A stretch of DNA of 64,000 bases, taken from Clostridium sp. MCC353 (GTDB lineage Bacteria > Bacillota > Clostridia > Lachnospirales > Lachnospiraceae). Location: the NCBI RefSeq assembly GCF_018785315.1, contig NZ_WQPN01000178.1, positions 6,423 to 70,422 of the forward strand, read 5' to 3'. Of the stretch, positions 8,539 through 18,173 are shown in pieces. The translations under genes and the position numbers were made by a program. The notes under the pieces were generated by a model, which was given only the letters and a program-made list of their open reading frames with translations, was not told where the DNA came from and searched no databases. How positions within the stretch are numbered: position 1 is the stretch's first letter; every line of letters begins with the position of its first letter.

Positions 8539-9735
8539 TTATTTTACAATAAATAACTGCAATGCTTTCTTAATAATCTCATGATTCTCCCTGATCCCGA
8601 TCCCCACGGAATCCGGAATGTTGATCCGCCCGTCCGCCAGCGTAAGCTGTCCGTCCAGCAGCTCATTGGTTATTTCAAATCCCTTCTTATTTTCCTGGTA
8701 TTTGCCGATGTTGGGCGTATACGAAGATAAATGAAGAATGTATACAAAGCAGAATCCTGTGGAAACATGGGGCGTAACAGTCATCCCCGCCAGTTGGGCC
8801 ATTTTCGCAACTTTTGTCGTCCTGATCAGACCGCCGTTATAGAGAATATCCGGCTGGATCACATCCGTGCCGTGATGTTCCACCAGCCATTTAAACCGTC
8901 TCATGCTGGTTTCCTGCTCCCCAAATGCCAGCGGGATATCCAAACTGTCCCTGACCGCCTTTGTGGCCCACAGGTCGTCAAATGGACAGGGTTCCTCATA
9001 GAAATATCCGTTGATTTCCTCCATCACACGCCCATACCGGACAGCCGTTTCCACATCATAGGAACCATTTCCGTCCGCATGGATGATCATGTCGTCCCCA
9101 AAATATCTTCTGGTCCCATAGATCAGTTCTTCACTTCTGCCTGCCATGGAATCCTTATTCCGGCTCATCCGGCCGCCGATTTTATATTTAATCGCCTTTG
9201 CGCCGACCCGTTCCACTTCTTTACGCAGGATTTCCAGCTCCTCTTCCGGCGTGGTGTGCCGGTTGCCGCTTGCAACGTACACATTGGCGTAATCGTGAAT
9301 CCGCTCTCCGAACAGCCGTCCTAAGGAGACTTCCTTTGCCTTTGCCAGCAAATCCAGGATACTCAGTTCCAAAAAGGACAGGCAGGCAAAATAAGGGATT
9401 CCGGCCAATTTATAATTGCTTTCATACACATAAACTTCATCCAGCAGTCTTTCCAGATCCCTTGCGTCTTTTCCGATAAAATACGGCGCAATCTGCTGCT
9501 GTAAAATAGGATAACAGAAACGCACCCTGTCATTGGTGACTGATATCCCCGTCAAACCGTCCTTTGAAACCGTTCTGACGAAATACTGACCGCAGTTAAA
9601 CAAAAGCTCTATACTCTCAATAATGACCGGCTGATCCAGCCCCCTTAAATCCAGCACTTCCGATTCCAGCACCTGATCCAGTTCGGCAGAAGACACCGCC
9701 CTGTATTCCCCAAAATCACTGTGTTTTTTATACAT
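8539..9735 (-). CDS. Enolase-superfamily (mandelate racemase/muconate lactonizing) sugar-acid dehydratase
   Basis: A 398-residue protein with the N-terminal capping domain and a C-terminal TIM barrel. The KxK-type base is in AIKYKIGG (about 182-189). Metal ligands follow as Asp in HADGNGSY, Glu in YEEPCPFDD and Glu in FGEQETS. The barrel His is in VTPHVSTGF. This set fits the MR/glucarate/galactonate dehydratase side of the family, which abstracts the proton alpha to a carboxylate and usually dehydrates an aldonate to a 2-keto-3-deoxy acid. Context (ABC importer, Gfo/Idh oxidoreductase, two dehydrogenases) agrees. The specific sugar acid is not determinable. Confidence 0.9.
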   Translation of the reverse strand: MYKKHSDFGEYRAVSSAELDQVLESEVLDLRGLDQPVIIESIELLFNCGQYFVRTVSKDGLTGISVTNDRVRFCYPILQQQIAPYFIGKDARDLERLLDEVYVYESNYKLAGIPYFACLSFLELSILDLLAKAKEVSLGRLFGERIHDYANVYVASGNRHTTPEEELEILRKEVERVGAKAIKYKIGGRMSRNKDSMAGRSEELIYGTRRYFGDDMIIHADGNGSYDVETAVRYGRVMEEINGYFYEEPCPFDDLWATKAVRDSLDIPLAFGEQETSMRRFKWLVEHHGTDVIQPDILYNGGLIRTTKVAKMAQLAGMTVTPHVSTGFCFVYILHLSSYTPNIGKYQENKKGFEITNELLDGQLTLADGRINIPDSVGIGIRENHEIIKKALQLFIVK

Positions 9736-9758
9736 GATAACCTCCTGTTCCCCCTGCC

Positions 9759-11048
9759 TTAAAATTTCACCAGTGAATCAATATTAACAGGCAGGCCGGA
9801 CGCGATAGACTTATTCGCCGCCACCCCGGTTAAAATGGACTGCACCCCTGCAATATGGTCCGCCGCCCTGTGGAACGGATCCTGGTTCTTTCCGGGCAGG
9901 AACAGATCGTCCAGCATCACCGGGTCTCCGCCGCCGTGTCCCCCCTCTTTTTTCTCCACCGGCACGATATAAGGGGCGCCGTACATTGGGCAGACTTTGA
10001 TCTGATAGAATTTAGCTGCTCCCTCATCCTTTTTATCCCCTCCGGCATTGATATAAGGTTTTTCCAATGCGGTGTACTCAATTCTTCCCTTTGAACCGTT
10101 AAATGCAACGTTAAATCCCTCCCATGGCATATAGCTGTTCAGAGAATAGGACATCATCGCCTTATTTTTATACTTGACCAGCACCGCCATGGTGTCTTCA
10201 ATGCTGATGTCATCTCCGAACACGCTTCTGTCCCTGATATATCCGCTGTCCGCCTCAGCATCCAGATAAAGCCCCTTTAATACCGGATTATGTTCCATAT
10301 CAATGGCAAACGGATCATTTTTTGCCGCCTCGCTGCCATGGCACCGGTAGTAGAAATCCGTAACCCCGCGCTTCTCAGCATTATGGCGTCCATAGAAATT
10401 CAAGTCTCCAAATGCAAATACCGTCTCCGGCTGCGTGCCCAGCCAGAAGTTCACCAAATCAAAATGATGGGTTGCTTTATGTACCAGCAGTCCGCCGCTG
10501 TTGGCTTTGTTCCGGTGCCATCTTCTGTAATAATCCGCACCGTGCTGTGTGTTCAGCAGCCATTCAAAATGTACGGAAAATACATCGCCAATAGCCCCAT
10601 TCATGATCAGTTCCCTGACCTTCGTATGATGAGGCGCATAGCGGTAGTTGAATGCCACCCGGATCTTGCGTCCGGTCCGTTTCTGCGCGTCCACAATCGC
10701 CTGGGCTTTCCTCTCGTCAATCGTCAGCGGTTTTTCCGTCACCACATCGCATCCCGCTTCCATGGCCTTTATGATATATTCATCATGGGTGCGGTCGACG
10801 GAAGTGACGATCACCACATCAGGTTTTTCTGTGCGCAGCATTTCCTCAAATTTTGTATAATGATAGGCCGGCACCGGATCAGCTCCGAATTTCTCGCCGA
10901 TCATCCGGTTGGCGTAGTCCATCCTGGTCTGGCTCAAATCACAGAAAGCCGCCAGCTCGCAATGTTCTTTATATGTAGAACTCAAAGCTTCATAATACAT
11001 TCTGGCCCGTCCGCCGGTTCCTACCTGTGCATATCTAACTTTTCCCAT
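9759..11048 (-). CDS. Gfo/Idh/MocA-family oxidoreductase
   Basis: A 429-residue protein. The N-terminal Rossmann fold starts VRYAQVGTGGRARMYYEAL. The EKP motif is present (DVVTEKPLTIDE, about residues 95-106) with the family's conserved Lys, and a His-rich KATHHFDLVNFW segment follows near 190-201. Length is at the long end of the family. These enzymes oxidise sugar or inositol hydroxyls with NAD(P). It starts one base after the stop of the AraC-type regulator gene, so translation is likely coupled. The locus may oxidise an imported sugar before the dehydratase acts. Confidence 0.9.
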   Translation of the reverse strand: MGKVRYAQVGTGGRARMYYEALSSTYKEHCELAAFCDLSQTRMDYANRMIGEKFGADPVPAYHYTKFEEMLRTEKPDVVIVTSVDRTHDEYIIKAMEAGCDVVTEKPLTIDERKAQAIVDAQKRTGRKIRVAFNYRYAPHHTKVRELIMNGAIGDVFSVHFEWLLNTQHGADYYRRWHRNKANSGGLLVHKATHHFDLVNFWLGTQPETVFAFGDLNFYGRHNAEKRGVTDFYYRCHGSEAAKNDPFAIDMEHNPVLKGLYLDAEADSGYIRDRSVFGDDISIEDTMAVLVKYKNKAMMSYSLNSYMPWEGFNVAFNGSKGRIEYTALEKPYINAGGDKKDEGAAKFYQIKVCPMYGAPYIVPVEKKEGGHGGGDPVMLDDLFLPGKNQDPFHRAADHIAGVQSILTGVAANKSIASGLPVNIDSLVKF

Positions 11049-11049
11049 A

Positions 11050-13287
11050 TCAATCTTTCCCTTCCTTTTTCAAATTCTGCTGACTGCGGTATTGTCCCGG
11101 TGTCATCAGCGTATATTTCTTAAATACCCTTATAAAATTCTGGGGACTGTTGTAACCAAGTCTTACGGAAATTTCATTGATGCTCAAATCCGTCTCAGAC
11201 AGCAGTTCCTTACATCTCTCAATCTTTTTATCGATCATATACTCCGTATAGGTCTTTCCAAACAGTTTCTTAAACATCCTGCTCAGATAATTCGGATTAT
11301 AATTAAAATATCTGGCGCACTGGTCAAGTGATATATCCTGTTCTATATGTTCTTTCAAATATTCCGCGATTTCATCAATTACCCTCTGGTTTTCCACCGG
11401 CTCCTGGACCTTTTGGTTAAAAGGCTGCAGAAAATGATTCCATAAATGAAGCTTCAGCTTTTCAATGGAGTCCACATTTTTAGTAATGTCAAAATCCGTG
11501 ATCTCTTTCATCTTGGAATAATCCGGTTTAATTGAATATTCGTTATAGCAGTCCAGAATATCCGACAGCAGTTTATTCACTTCCAGTTTAAACAGATAGT
11601 ATTCCACCCCATCCATTTTTTCAAAATACTCGTCCAAATGTTTCCTGCAAAGTTCCTCTTTGCCCTCCAGCAGGGACTGTATGATCTGAAGGCGCTTTTG
11701 TTTGATCTTGATTTCAGACAGAACCACATGCTTTTCTTCATTCACACCCCAGAAAATGCAGGCCCCGAACTGCCCCATCACCTTGCGAAGGGCCAGGTTG
11801 CATTCTTCCGCCGCTTCCGGGATTCCAGCCGCTTCAAAAATAGGACGGCTCACCCCGATATTAATTCCAACCCCCATGTACTGCGCCACCGCGGAAATGA
11901 TCATTTCACAAGTCCTGTTTAGCTGCAGCATTGCGCCTTCCGCCGACATATAGTTCTCATAATGGGTGATATAGATCACATGATCCATGACCACCGGAGC
12001 GAATATATTCTCCGAACCGGTCAGCTCTGTGATGATGTTTTTAAGCCCGAACAGAAAAACTTCCATATCTTTGCTGGTTTCAGCCTTGTGATAGTATTTT
12101 ATTCCCATCACATGGATATACTCACCGTCAATAGGGCGAGTAATCACCCCATGTTTCATCAGTTCTTCAGATGTGATCCCGCTCAGTTCATTTCTGTAAA
12201 TTTTTCTAAGGTATATCTCCCGTTCGTACTCCTCCCGGTCGGAAAGCTTTTTCTTCAGTTCCACGTTCTTTTTCACCAGATAATTCACTTTAGAGGTGAT
12301 GGATCCGTTCTCCTCCGCAAATTCATCTTCGTGATCCGAAAGATTGCTGTCCACCAGGTCATTGATCTCTCCAATGGGGTGGTATAAGAGCTTGGAAAAC
12401 CGGATGACCAGGATCAAAACTATGATGAGAACGCTGAAAATGACAAACCACATGGTACGGTAAACGGATTCAACCCCCTGCTTTAAATCTGAATTAAGCG
12501 TTACAGATATGTAAGTCCAGCCGTTTAAATCTGATTTGGAGGCGGCACAGAGATAGTTTTCATGGTGAAAAGCGGTCTGAACCGCATTCCCTTCCAGAAG
12601 CCGGTCCCATTTTTTCTCAGATGCCCTCACATATTCCACAATCGACGCCAGCTCCGGCCTTCCCACCAGACAGCGCCCGTCCTCATCCAGAATGACAACG
12701 CCTTCGTCCTGGCTGTCTCCGTCCAGCTCATACTGGAGAATGGTTTTATCGATCTTAGAGATCAGAAGGCTGTTTCCTGAAACAGAATTCACCGGAATGC
12801 GTTCCACGAGATAGACAAACTCTTCATCATAATGCCAAAAGGACGATTTCCGGATTCCCTTGAGACGTTCAATCAGCCCCCTGTACGCCGAATCTTCAAT
12901 GGTTGTAAAACTTTCCGGATTCATAACCCAGTCCTGCTGCAAGCTGGCAAGGATGATATCGTTAACCGGGAAAATGGAAGAATTCAAAAGGTTGAGCTGG
13001 TCATTGATCTGATTGAAATCCTGAAAATTTTTGGCCTCCCGCTTTTTTCTCACCCCGCTGGTCAGGGTGCCGGACAAACCGGCCCTTATCATGGAGTTAT
13101 TCACATATTCTAAAGAAACCTCGATCTGTTTTCTTTTATTTACAATGGATGTGTTCTGCACTTCATATAAAAATTCATTCTGCGCCGACGTCATACTGCT
13201 GACCGCCGCCATCAGCGCAATGACCGGAATAATCCCTATCAATAACAGTACTGCGAAAATCCGCTTAAAATATAAGTTTTTAAACAA
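11050..13287 (-). CDS. AraC-type regulator with membrane-anchored extracellular sensor (YesN-like)
   Basis: A 745-residue one-component sensor-regulator. A membrane helix (about 12-32) is followed by a roughly 260-residue extracellular region of the dCache type, a second helix (about 282-303, WFVIFSVLIIVLILVI), a HAMP-like/coiled segment (about 310-360), a middle domain, and a C-terminal AraC DNA-binding domain with two helix-turn-helix units (last about 100 residues, ending NFIRVFKKYTLMTPGQYR). Proteins of this design usually sense an extracellular sugar and activate the adjacent ABC importer. It lies between the permease genes and the catabolic genes. Candidate binding sites are the TGAGTAT repeats at 15293-15368. 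Confidence 0.9.
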   Translation of the reverse strand: MFKNLYFKRIFAVLLLIGIIPVIALMAAVSSMTSAQNEFLYEVQNTSIVNKRKQIEVSLEYVNNSMIRAGLSGTLTSGVRKKREAKNFQDFNQINDQLNLLNSSIFPVNDIILASLQQDWVMNPESFTTIEDSAYRGLIERLKGIRKSSFWHYDEEFVYLVERIPVNSVSGNSLLISKIDKTILQYELDGDSQDEGVVILDEDGRCLVGRPELASIVEYVRASEKKWDRLLEGNAVQTAFHHENYLCAASKSDLNGWTYISVTLNSDLKQGVESVYRTMWFVIFSVLIIVLILVIRFSKLLYHPIGEINDLVDSNLSDHEDEFAEENGSITSKVNYLVKKNVELKKKLSDREEYEREIYLRKIYRNELSGITSEELMKHGVITRPIDGEYIHVMGIKYYHKAETSKDMEVFLFGLKNIITELTGSENIFAPVVMDHVIYITHYENYMSAEGAMLQLNRTCEMIISAVAQYMGVGINIGVSRPIFEAAGIPEAAEECNLALRKVMGQFGACIFWGVNEEKHVVLSEIKIKQKRLQIIQSLLEGKEELCRKHLDEYFEKMDGVEYYLFKLEVNKLLSDILDCYNEYSIKPDYSKMKEITDFDITKNVDSIEKLKLHLWNHFLQPFNQKVQEPVENQRVIDEIAEYLKEHIEQDISLDQCARYFNYNPNYLSRMFKKLFGKTYTEYMIDKKIERCKELLSETDLSINEISVRLGYNSPQNFIRVFKKYTLMTPGQYRSQQNLKKEGKD

Positions 13288-13331
13288 TTTTATTTCCCCC
13301 TTTGTTTTACACAGTACTATTATAAACGATT

Positions 13332-14213
13332 TTATCCCTTAATTGATCCTACCATAACGCCTTTCTCAAAATATTTCTGCATAAACGGGTAGAACAAAAC
13401 AATCGGAAGCGTTGCCACCACGATGACAGCCATTTTCACGCTTTGAGACGGGATTACAAAGTTCATTCCCATGGAAGCTTCATCGCCGATCCCACCCTGG
13501 GCCAGGATAACAATCTGTCTCAGCAGCACCTGAATGGTCCATTTCTTCGAATCATTCAGATAGAGCAATGCAGTTAAAAAGGTATTCCAGTGGCCCACAG
13601 CATAAAACATGGTAAATGTAGCCAGGGCCGGTTTTGACAGCGGCAGCACAATCTTACAGAGAACCCCGACTTCATTGCATCCGTCAATTTTCGCCGAATC
13701 GATCAGATCCTGTGGGATTTCCTGAAAGAAGTTCTTAACCAGAACCAGGTTAAAACTGCTGATGGCCCCCGGAATGATCAGGGACGCATAGGAATCGATC
13801 AGGCCCAGGGCGTTGACTACCAGGTAAGTCGGAATCATGCCGCCGCTGAACACCAGCGTAAATGTAACCGCATACATCAGATACTTTCTTCCCGGAAGTT
13901 CCCTGCGGGACAGCGGATAAGCCATCAGGCAGGTCATAAACAGATTGACAATTGTACCCGCTACCGTAACCATGATGGTCACGCCCATGCTTCGCGTCAG
14001 AGTGCTTGTTGAAAAGATATATTTGTACGCATCCAGGGTCGGCTCCCTGGGAATTAACAAAAACCTGTTAACCGCCAGCTCTTTTACGGAAGCAAAGGAA
14101 CCTGCAACGATGTAGAGGATCGGAAAAAATGTAACAATCGTAATGACAGCCAGCAGCACGTAGACAATGGCGTCAAATATCTTATCGCCATAGGATTTTT
14201 TTGCTGTTTTCAT
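13332..14213 (-). CDS. Carbohydrate ABC transporter permease (LplC/YtcP type)
   Basis: A 293-residue membrane protein with six helices and the permease EAA loop (DSAKIDGCNEVGVLCKIVLPLSKPA, about residues 178-202, given in part). The C-terminus GVMVGSIKG is typical of the second permease of LplB/LplC importers. It overlaps the upstream permease by 4 bases, so the two are co-translated. No ATPase is encoded in this locus; such systems commonly borrow a shared MsmX-type ATPase, for which the one at 43320-44423 is a candidate. Confidence 0.92.
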   Translation of the reverse strand: MKTAKKSYGDKIFDAIVYVLLAVITIVTFFPILYIVAGSFASVKELAVNRFLLIPREPTLDAYKYIFSTSTLTRSMGVTIMVTVAGTIVNLFMTCLMAYPLSRRELPGRKYLMYAVTFTLVFSGGMIPTYLVVNALGLIDSYASLIIPGAISSFNLVLVKNFFQEIPQDLIDSAKIDGCNEVGVLCKIVLPLSKPALATFTMFYAVGHWNTFLTALLYLNDSKKWTIQVLLRQIVILAQGGIGDEASMGMNFVIPSQSVKMAVIVVATLPIVLFYPFMQKYFEKGVMVGSIKG

Positions 14214-15124
14214 AATATCCCTTCCTCTCCTACTTTTTTAGAAATTTTATCTGCTGTTAATACCAGAACCAGACCCACTAATGATTTAAACATTCCAACC
14301 GCAATAGAATAGCTCAACTGCCCGTTTACAAGGCCCATTCTGTACACATAGGTATCAAATACATCGGCCACATCACGGTTCATGGCGTTCTGCATGTTAT
14401 AGAGCTGGTCAAATCCCGATTCCATCACATGGCCCAGTCTTAAAATCAGCATTGTGATGATCGTAGTCCTGATGGCCGGGAGTGTGATATACAGAATCTG
14501 CTGGAACCGGTTCGCGCCGTCCAGTTTGGCCGCCTCATACATCTCTATATTGACGCCCGCAAGTGCCGCCAGGAAGATGATGGTCCCCCATCCGGCTTCT
14601 TTCCACATGTTCTGCATGACTACCATCGGTCTGAACCACGCCGGGCTGGTCAGGAAATTAACCTGGCCGAATCCCATATTTTTCAGCGCCTCCGTTATAA
14701 TACCTCCATCTGACGTAAATAAGGTATAAGTGATACCTACGATTACCACCCATGATAAAAAATGAGGAAGGTAAATAATGCTTTGAACCGTTCGTTTAAA
14801 CCAGTTCACTTTCACTTCATTAAGAAGCAGCGCTACAATGATTGGCAGTGGAAAGAAAAATGCCAGGTTCAGCAGTGACAGCAGCAAGGTATTTCCCAAC
14901 AGTTTTAAGAACGACTTATCTGTAAAGAAACGTATAAAATGTTTCAGCCCCACCCACTCGCTGTCAAAGAACCCTAAAAACGGCTGGTAATTTTTAAATG
15001 CCGCGATCAGCCCGAACATGGGGCCGAATTTAAACAGAAGATAGTAAACCACTCCCGGTATCAGCATAATGTACAGCCATTTATAAGTCTTGATTTTTTT
15101 CCAACAGCTATTTTGATTTTTCAT
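14210..15124 (-). CDS. Carbohydrate ABC transporter permease (LplB/YteP type)
   Basis: A 304-residue membrane protein with six helices. YKWLYIMLIPGVVYYLLF forms the first helix, and the EAA loop is YEAAKLDGANRFQQILYITLP. The start at 15124 was chosen because AAAGGAG lies 6 bases upstream; an in-frame ATG at 15160 would begin at the very start of the transcript predicted from the promoter at 15167-15195. It pairs with the next gene to form the import channel for the binding protein encoded divergently at 15452. Confidence 0.92.
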   Translation of the reverse strand: MKNQNSCWKKIKTYKWLYIMLIPGVVYYLLFKFGPMFGLIAAFKNYQPFLGFFDSEWVGLKHFIRFFTDKSFLKLLGNTLLLSLLNLAFFFPLPIIVALLLNEVKVNWFKRTVQSIIYLPHFLSWVVIVGITYTLFTSDGGIITEALKNMGFGQVNFLTSPAWFRPMVVMQNMWKEAGWGTIIFLAALAGVNIEMYEAAKLDGANRFQQILYITLPAIRTTIITMLILRLGHVMESGFDQLYNMQNAMNRDVADVFDTYVYRMGLVNGQLSYSIAVGMFKSLVGLVLVLTADKISKKVGEEGIL

Positions 15125-15166
15125 CTCTTCTCCTTTCCGGATTTGCATCCTGTTTTTCATATCTCA

Positions 15167-15195
15167 ATTATATTTGTGCATTTTGGATAACTCAA
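15167..15195 (-). promoter_or_regulatory. Promoter of the sugar-acid operon
   Basis: On the minus strand TTGAGT (15195-15190), 17 bases and TATAAT (15172-15167) form a near-consensus sigma-A promoter upstream of the permease genes. It should drive the operon running to the SDR gene at 6531. Confidence 0.7.
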
Positions 15196-15291
15196 TAATC
15201 ATATTTCCTGCTGTTTTGTACGCTTTTACCGTGTATTTCATAAGCCTTAACTTCCAAATGCTCATTTTATGACATGGGGCCAGGTAAAGAG

Positions 15292-15368
15292 ATGAGTATT
15301 CAAAAAGGTGAGTATCCATTGTCCATTTTGATCTATTTCACACAAAATTCCCGCCAGAAAATGAGTAT
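15292..15368. promoter_or_regulatory. Candidate AraC-family operator (three TGAGTAT repeats)
   Basis: TGAGTAT occurs three times in direct orientation at 15293-15299, 15309-15315 and 15362-15368 in the divergent intergenic region. The last overlaps the -35 of the plus-strand promoter by one base. Direct repeats near -35 are how many AraC-family activators bind, and an AraC-type gene is in the operon. The link is inference. Confidence 0.45.
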
Positions 15369-15396
15369 TGCTTTATCGTCCCCCCAAACGTACAAT
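15368..15396 (+). promoter_or_regulatory. Promoter of the substrate-binding protein gene
   Basis: TTGCTT (15368-15373), a 17-base spacer and TACAAT (15391-15396) lie about 55 bases upstream of the binding-protein ATG. The weak -35 fits an activated promoter. Confidence 0.55.
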
Positions 15397-15451
15397 TTAA
15401 GTGTGTACACGAGCTCGTTCTAAAACAAAATTAAATATTGGGAGGTAATTT

Positions 15452-17062
15452 ATGGGTTTATTAACATATTTACAAACAAATAGAAAAGGCAGAATCTTTT
15501 TAGCTGCGTTCCTGGCAGGTACAATGACATTATCCATGACAGCCTGCGGTTCCGGTTCCAAGAATACTGAAACCGCCGCCACACAGGCAAAAGAGACCCC
15601 GGCCGGACAGACCACAGCCGCAGGAGATACAACAGGAGCCGCCGAAGCTTCCGCGCCCGCCACATTGGAAACCATCTCTTTAATGGTAAACTACACCGGA
15701 GCAGAGGCTCCCACGGATGACAACCCGCTGATCTTAAAAATAGCGGAGTATACGGGAACCATGCCGAAGGTCATCTGGGTTCCGCAATCCGCTTATAATG
15801 AAAAGCTGAACACTCTGATCGCTTCCAAAGATCTTCCACAGATTACCACGATCCGTGAGGTAAAGGCTTCCGGATTTGTAAATGCAGCACGCTCCGGCAT
15901 GTTTTGGGACGTTGGACCTTACCTGGACCGCTTCCCGAACCTGAGCAAAATCGATCCTACCATCTTAAAAAATGTGCAGATAGACGGCCAGCAGTTCTTA
16001 ATCCCTAAAGTCCGCGACGTTGCCAGAGAGGGCGGCATCCTGCGCCAGGACTGGCTGGACAATTTAGGGCTTGAAATGCCGACTACATTAGATGAGCTTC
16101 ACGACGTCCTTTACGCATTTACCTATAATGACCCGGATCAGAACGGGGCGGATGACACCTATGGATTTTCCCTCAAATACAACGCCCTTCCCCGTTTCTC
16201 CACCCTGCTCAGCATTTATATGGGCGGCCCCAACACCTGGGGACTGGATGAAGAAGGAAACGTGGTTCCGGAATTTTACTTTGACACCTACACAGAATCC
16301 CTGACCTGGTTCAGAGAGGCGTATGCCGAAAAACTGTTCAACCAGGACTTCCCGATCTGTAAGGATGAAATGCAGAACTTCACCTCAGGAGCCGCCGGAA
16401 TGCTGTTCTTAGGCAACCTGGAAGATGCCGCAACGCGTGTTACGGATTTAAACGCAGTATTTCCTGACGCCACCACGGACATTTTCCAATTATTAAAGGA
16501 GAGCCCTGATGCTCCGTACCATATCACCGGTTATCAGGGATACACCGGAGGCCTGGCTTTCTCTAAAACATCCGTTAAATCCGAGGAAGAGCTTTTATCA
16601 CTCTTAGCCTTCATCGATAAACTGGGTGAACCGGAAATGGCAGACTGCATGAACTGGGGCGTGGAAGGCGAATCCTACACGGTCAAAGACGGAGGCGTGG
16701 AGCAGACCAAAGAACAGTCCGAAATTTATGCCCGCAAATATAACGATATCCGCCAGATCACACCTTTCTATACCACAAAGAACTTAGAGGCCAACAACCA
16801 GCCGGAATTGAATAAAAAAATTGTCCAGTTAATGAACGAAAACGCCCAGTACGCGGTTCACAACATGGTACTTCCATATATTTCAGACACCAACATCGAA
16901 ACTGGCGGTGATTTAACTGTCCAGATCGATGATGCAAAAATCAAATATGTGATCGGGGAATTGGATTTAGACGGATGGAAGGCAGCCATCGAAGACTGGA
17001 AAGCGGCGGGCGGCGAACAGATTATCAAAGAATATACAGAACAGTATAAGGCGAATAACTGA
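15452..17062 (+). CDS. Extracellular sugar-binding lipoprotein of an ABC importer (LplA/LipO type)
   Basis: A 536-residue secreted protein. The signal peptide ends in a lipobox (LSMTACGSGS, Cys near residue 31) and is followed by an Ala/Thr-rich linker to about residue 70. The body fits the long family of solute-binding proteins that work with LplB/LplC permeases (for example TYNDPDQNGADDTYGFS near 228-244, a calcium-loop-like segment common in the family). A GGGAGG site precedes the ATG. It is divergent from its permeases. It captures an oligosaccharide or sugar acid outside the cell. Confidence 0.92.
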   Translation: MGLLTYLQTNRKGRIFLAAFLAGTMTLSMTACGSGSKNTETAATQAKETPAGQTTAAGDTTGAAEASAPATLETISLMVNYTGAEAPTDDNPLILKIAEYTGTMPKVIWVPQSAYNEKLNTLIASKDLPQITTIREVKASGFVNAARSGMFWDVGPYLDRFPNLSKIDPTILKNVQIDGQQFLIPKVRDVAREGGILRQDWLDNLGLEMPTTLDELHDVLYAFTYNDPDQNGADDTYGFSLKYNALPRFSTLLSIYMGGPNTWGLDEEGNVVPEFYFDTYTESLTWFREAYAEKLFNQDFPICKDEMQNFTSGAAGMLFLGNLEDAATRVTDLNAVFPDATTDIFQLLKESPDAPYHITGYQGYTGGLAFSKTSVKSEEELLSLLAFIDKLGEPEMADCMNWGVEGESYTVKDGGVEQTKEQSEIYARKYNDIRQITPFYTTKNLEANNQPELNKKIVQLMNENAQYAVHNMVLPYISDTNIETGGDLTVQIDDAKIKYVIGELDLDGWKAAIEDWKAAGGEQIIKEYTEQYKANN

Positions 17063-17063
17063 T

Positions 17064-17993
17064 ATGGCGCTGCTGCATTGTGAAATCAACTCAAAAGCAA
17101 TCCGGATGGTGACTTCCGTGTGCGTCATCCTTCCGCATGACGCCGGAGGATCTTCCGGCGGGGGGCTGACGGACATTCACACCTACCAAGACAGCCTGAT
17201 ACAGGCTACCGATGCTCACGGTGAAAACGGACGGCCTGCGGCCACAGACATTCCCAGCGGAACCGTGCAGTTGACCGGCACCGGTTCTCCGAACGGAACC
17301 GGACGGCCTGCGGCCGTCCGCACCGCGGAAGAACCGGTAAAAACATTATATCTGCTCCATGGGCGGTCCCACAATTATTCCGTGTGGACCCGGTATACCA
17401 ATCTGGAACGGTATGCGGAGGACCATGGCATCGCAGTGATCATGCCTGAAGTCAACCGCAGCTTTTATACCGACATGCGTTACGGGGTCAATTACCAGAC
17501 CTATATTTCCGAAGAACTCCCCGATCTCTGCGAATCCATGTTCCGGATCAGCAGAAATCCAGAAGACCGTTTCATTGCAGGCATGTCCATGGGCGGCTAC
17601 GGAGCCGTAAAAACCGCCCTGTCCCATCCTGACCGGTACGCGGCCTGCGGCCTGCTGTCCGCTGTAACCGACATCAGACAGCACATCGCCGATACGCCTG
17701 AAGGCAATCCAAAAAGACCGGAATTCCAGGGCATTTTCGGAACCGGGCTCACAGTATCCCCCGATGACGACATATACCATCTGGCTCAAAAATGCGCCCT
17801 TCTGCCAAAAAAACCGGATTTCTATCTGGCCTGCGGCACAGAAGACCATCTGTATCAGGAAACAGTGCGGTTTCGTGACTTTCTGCAAACTCTTCCTTAC
17901 CGGCTGACTTATGATGAGTGGGAAGGCATTCATGACTGGGTGTTTTGGGATGAAGGGATTAAGCGGATGCTGAACTGTTTTTTCCCCGTATAA
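17064..17993 (+). CDS. Alpha/beta-hydrolase esterase (esterase D/tributyrin esterase type) with a low-complexity insert
   Basis: A 309-residue hydrolase. The nucleophile elbow is GMSMGGYGA (Ser near residue 175). An oxyanion-type YLLHGRSHN loop lies near 94-102, and the C-terminal HDWVFWDEGI supplies the likely catalytic His. Between strand VILPHD (about residue 23) and the LYLLHG strand there are about 65 Gly/Thr/Pro-rich residues, where relatives have a short loop. The insert contains an exact 16-bp repeat (17228-17243 and 17300-17315). It starts one base after the binding-protein stop. No signal peptide is visible, so it is likely cytoplasmic and may deacetylate imported oligosaccharides. 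Confidence 0.85.
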   Translation: MALLHCEINSKAIRMVTSVCVILPHDAGGSSGGGLTDIHTYQDSLIQATDAHGENGRPAATDIPSGTVQLTGTGSPNGTGRPAAVRTAEEPVKTLYLLHGRSHNYSVWTRYTNLERYAEDHGIAVIMPEVNRSFYTDMRYGVNYQTYISEELPDLCESMFRISRNPEDRFIAGMSMGGYGAVKTALSHPDRYAACGLLSAVTDIRQHIADTPEGNPKRPEFQGIFGTGLTVSPDDDIYHLAQKCALLPKKPDFYLACGTEDHLYQETVRFRDFLQTLPYRLTYDEWEGIHDWVFWDEGIKRMLNCFFPV

Positions 17994-18024
17994 TAAGTAT
18001 GGATGAAAATAAAAAGTAAAACTT

Positions 18025-18068
18025 GGAATTGTGAAAGAGGGCGGTTTCCCGCCCTCTTTCACAATTCC
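18025..18068. terminator. Long perfect hairpin terminator between convergent genes
   Basis: GGAATTGTGAAAGAGGGCGG (18025-18044) pairs exactly with the segment ending at 18068 around a short loop. On the minus strand a T-rich stretch follows, so it should terminate at least in that direction. It lies between the esterase and the amidase gene. Confidence 0.7.
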
Positions 18069-18173
18069 ACCGCCCCGGTAATATTAATCCGGCACTCTCA
18101 ATACACTAAAACATATAAGGGCGCTGTTGAAACTGCGCCAGCATCCCTAAACCTTGTATTTCCATCATTTCCA

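Noticed and set aside
17346-18062. A 238-codon minus-strand frame over the esterase gene
   Set aside because: It overlaps a clear alpha/beta hydrolase on the other strand and shows no family features.
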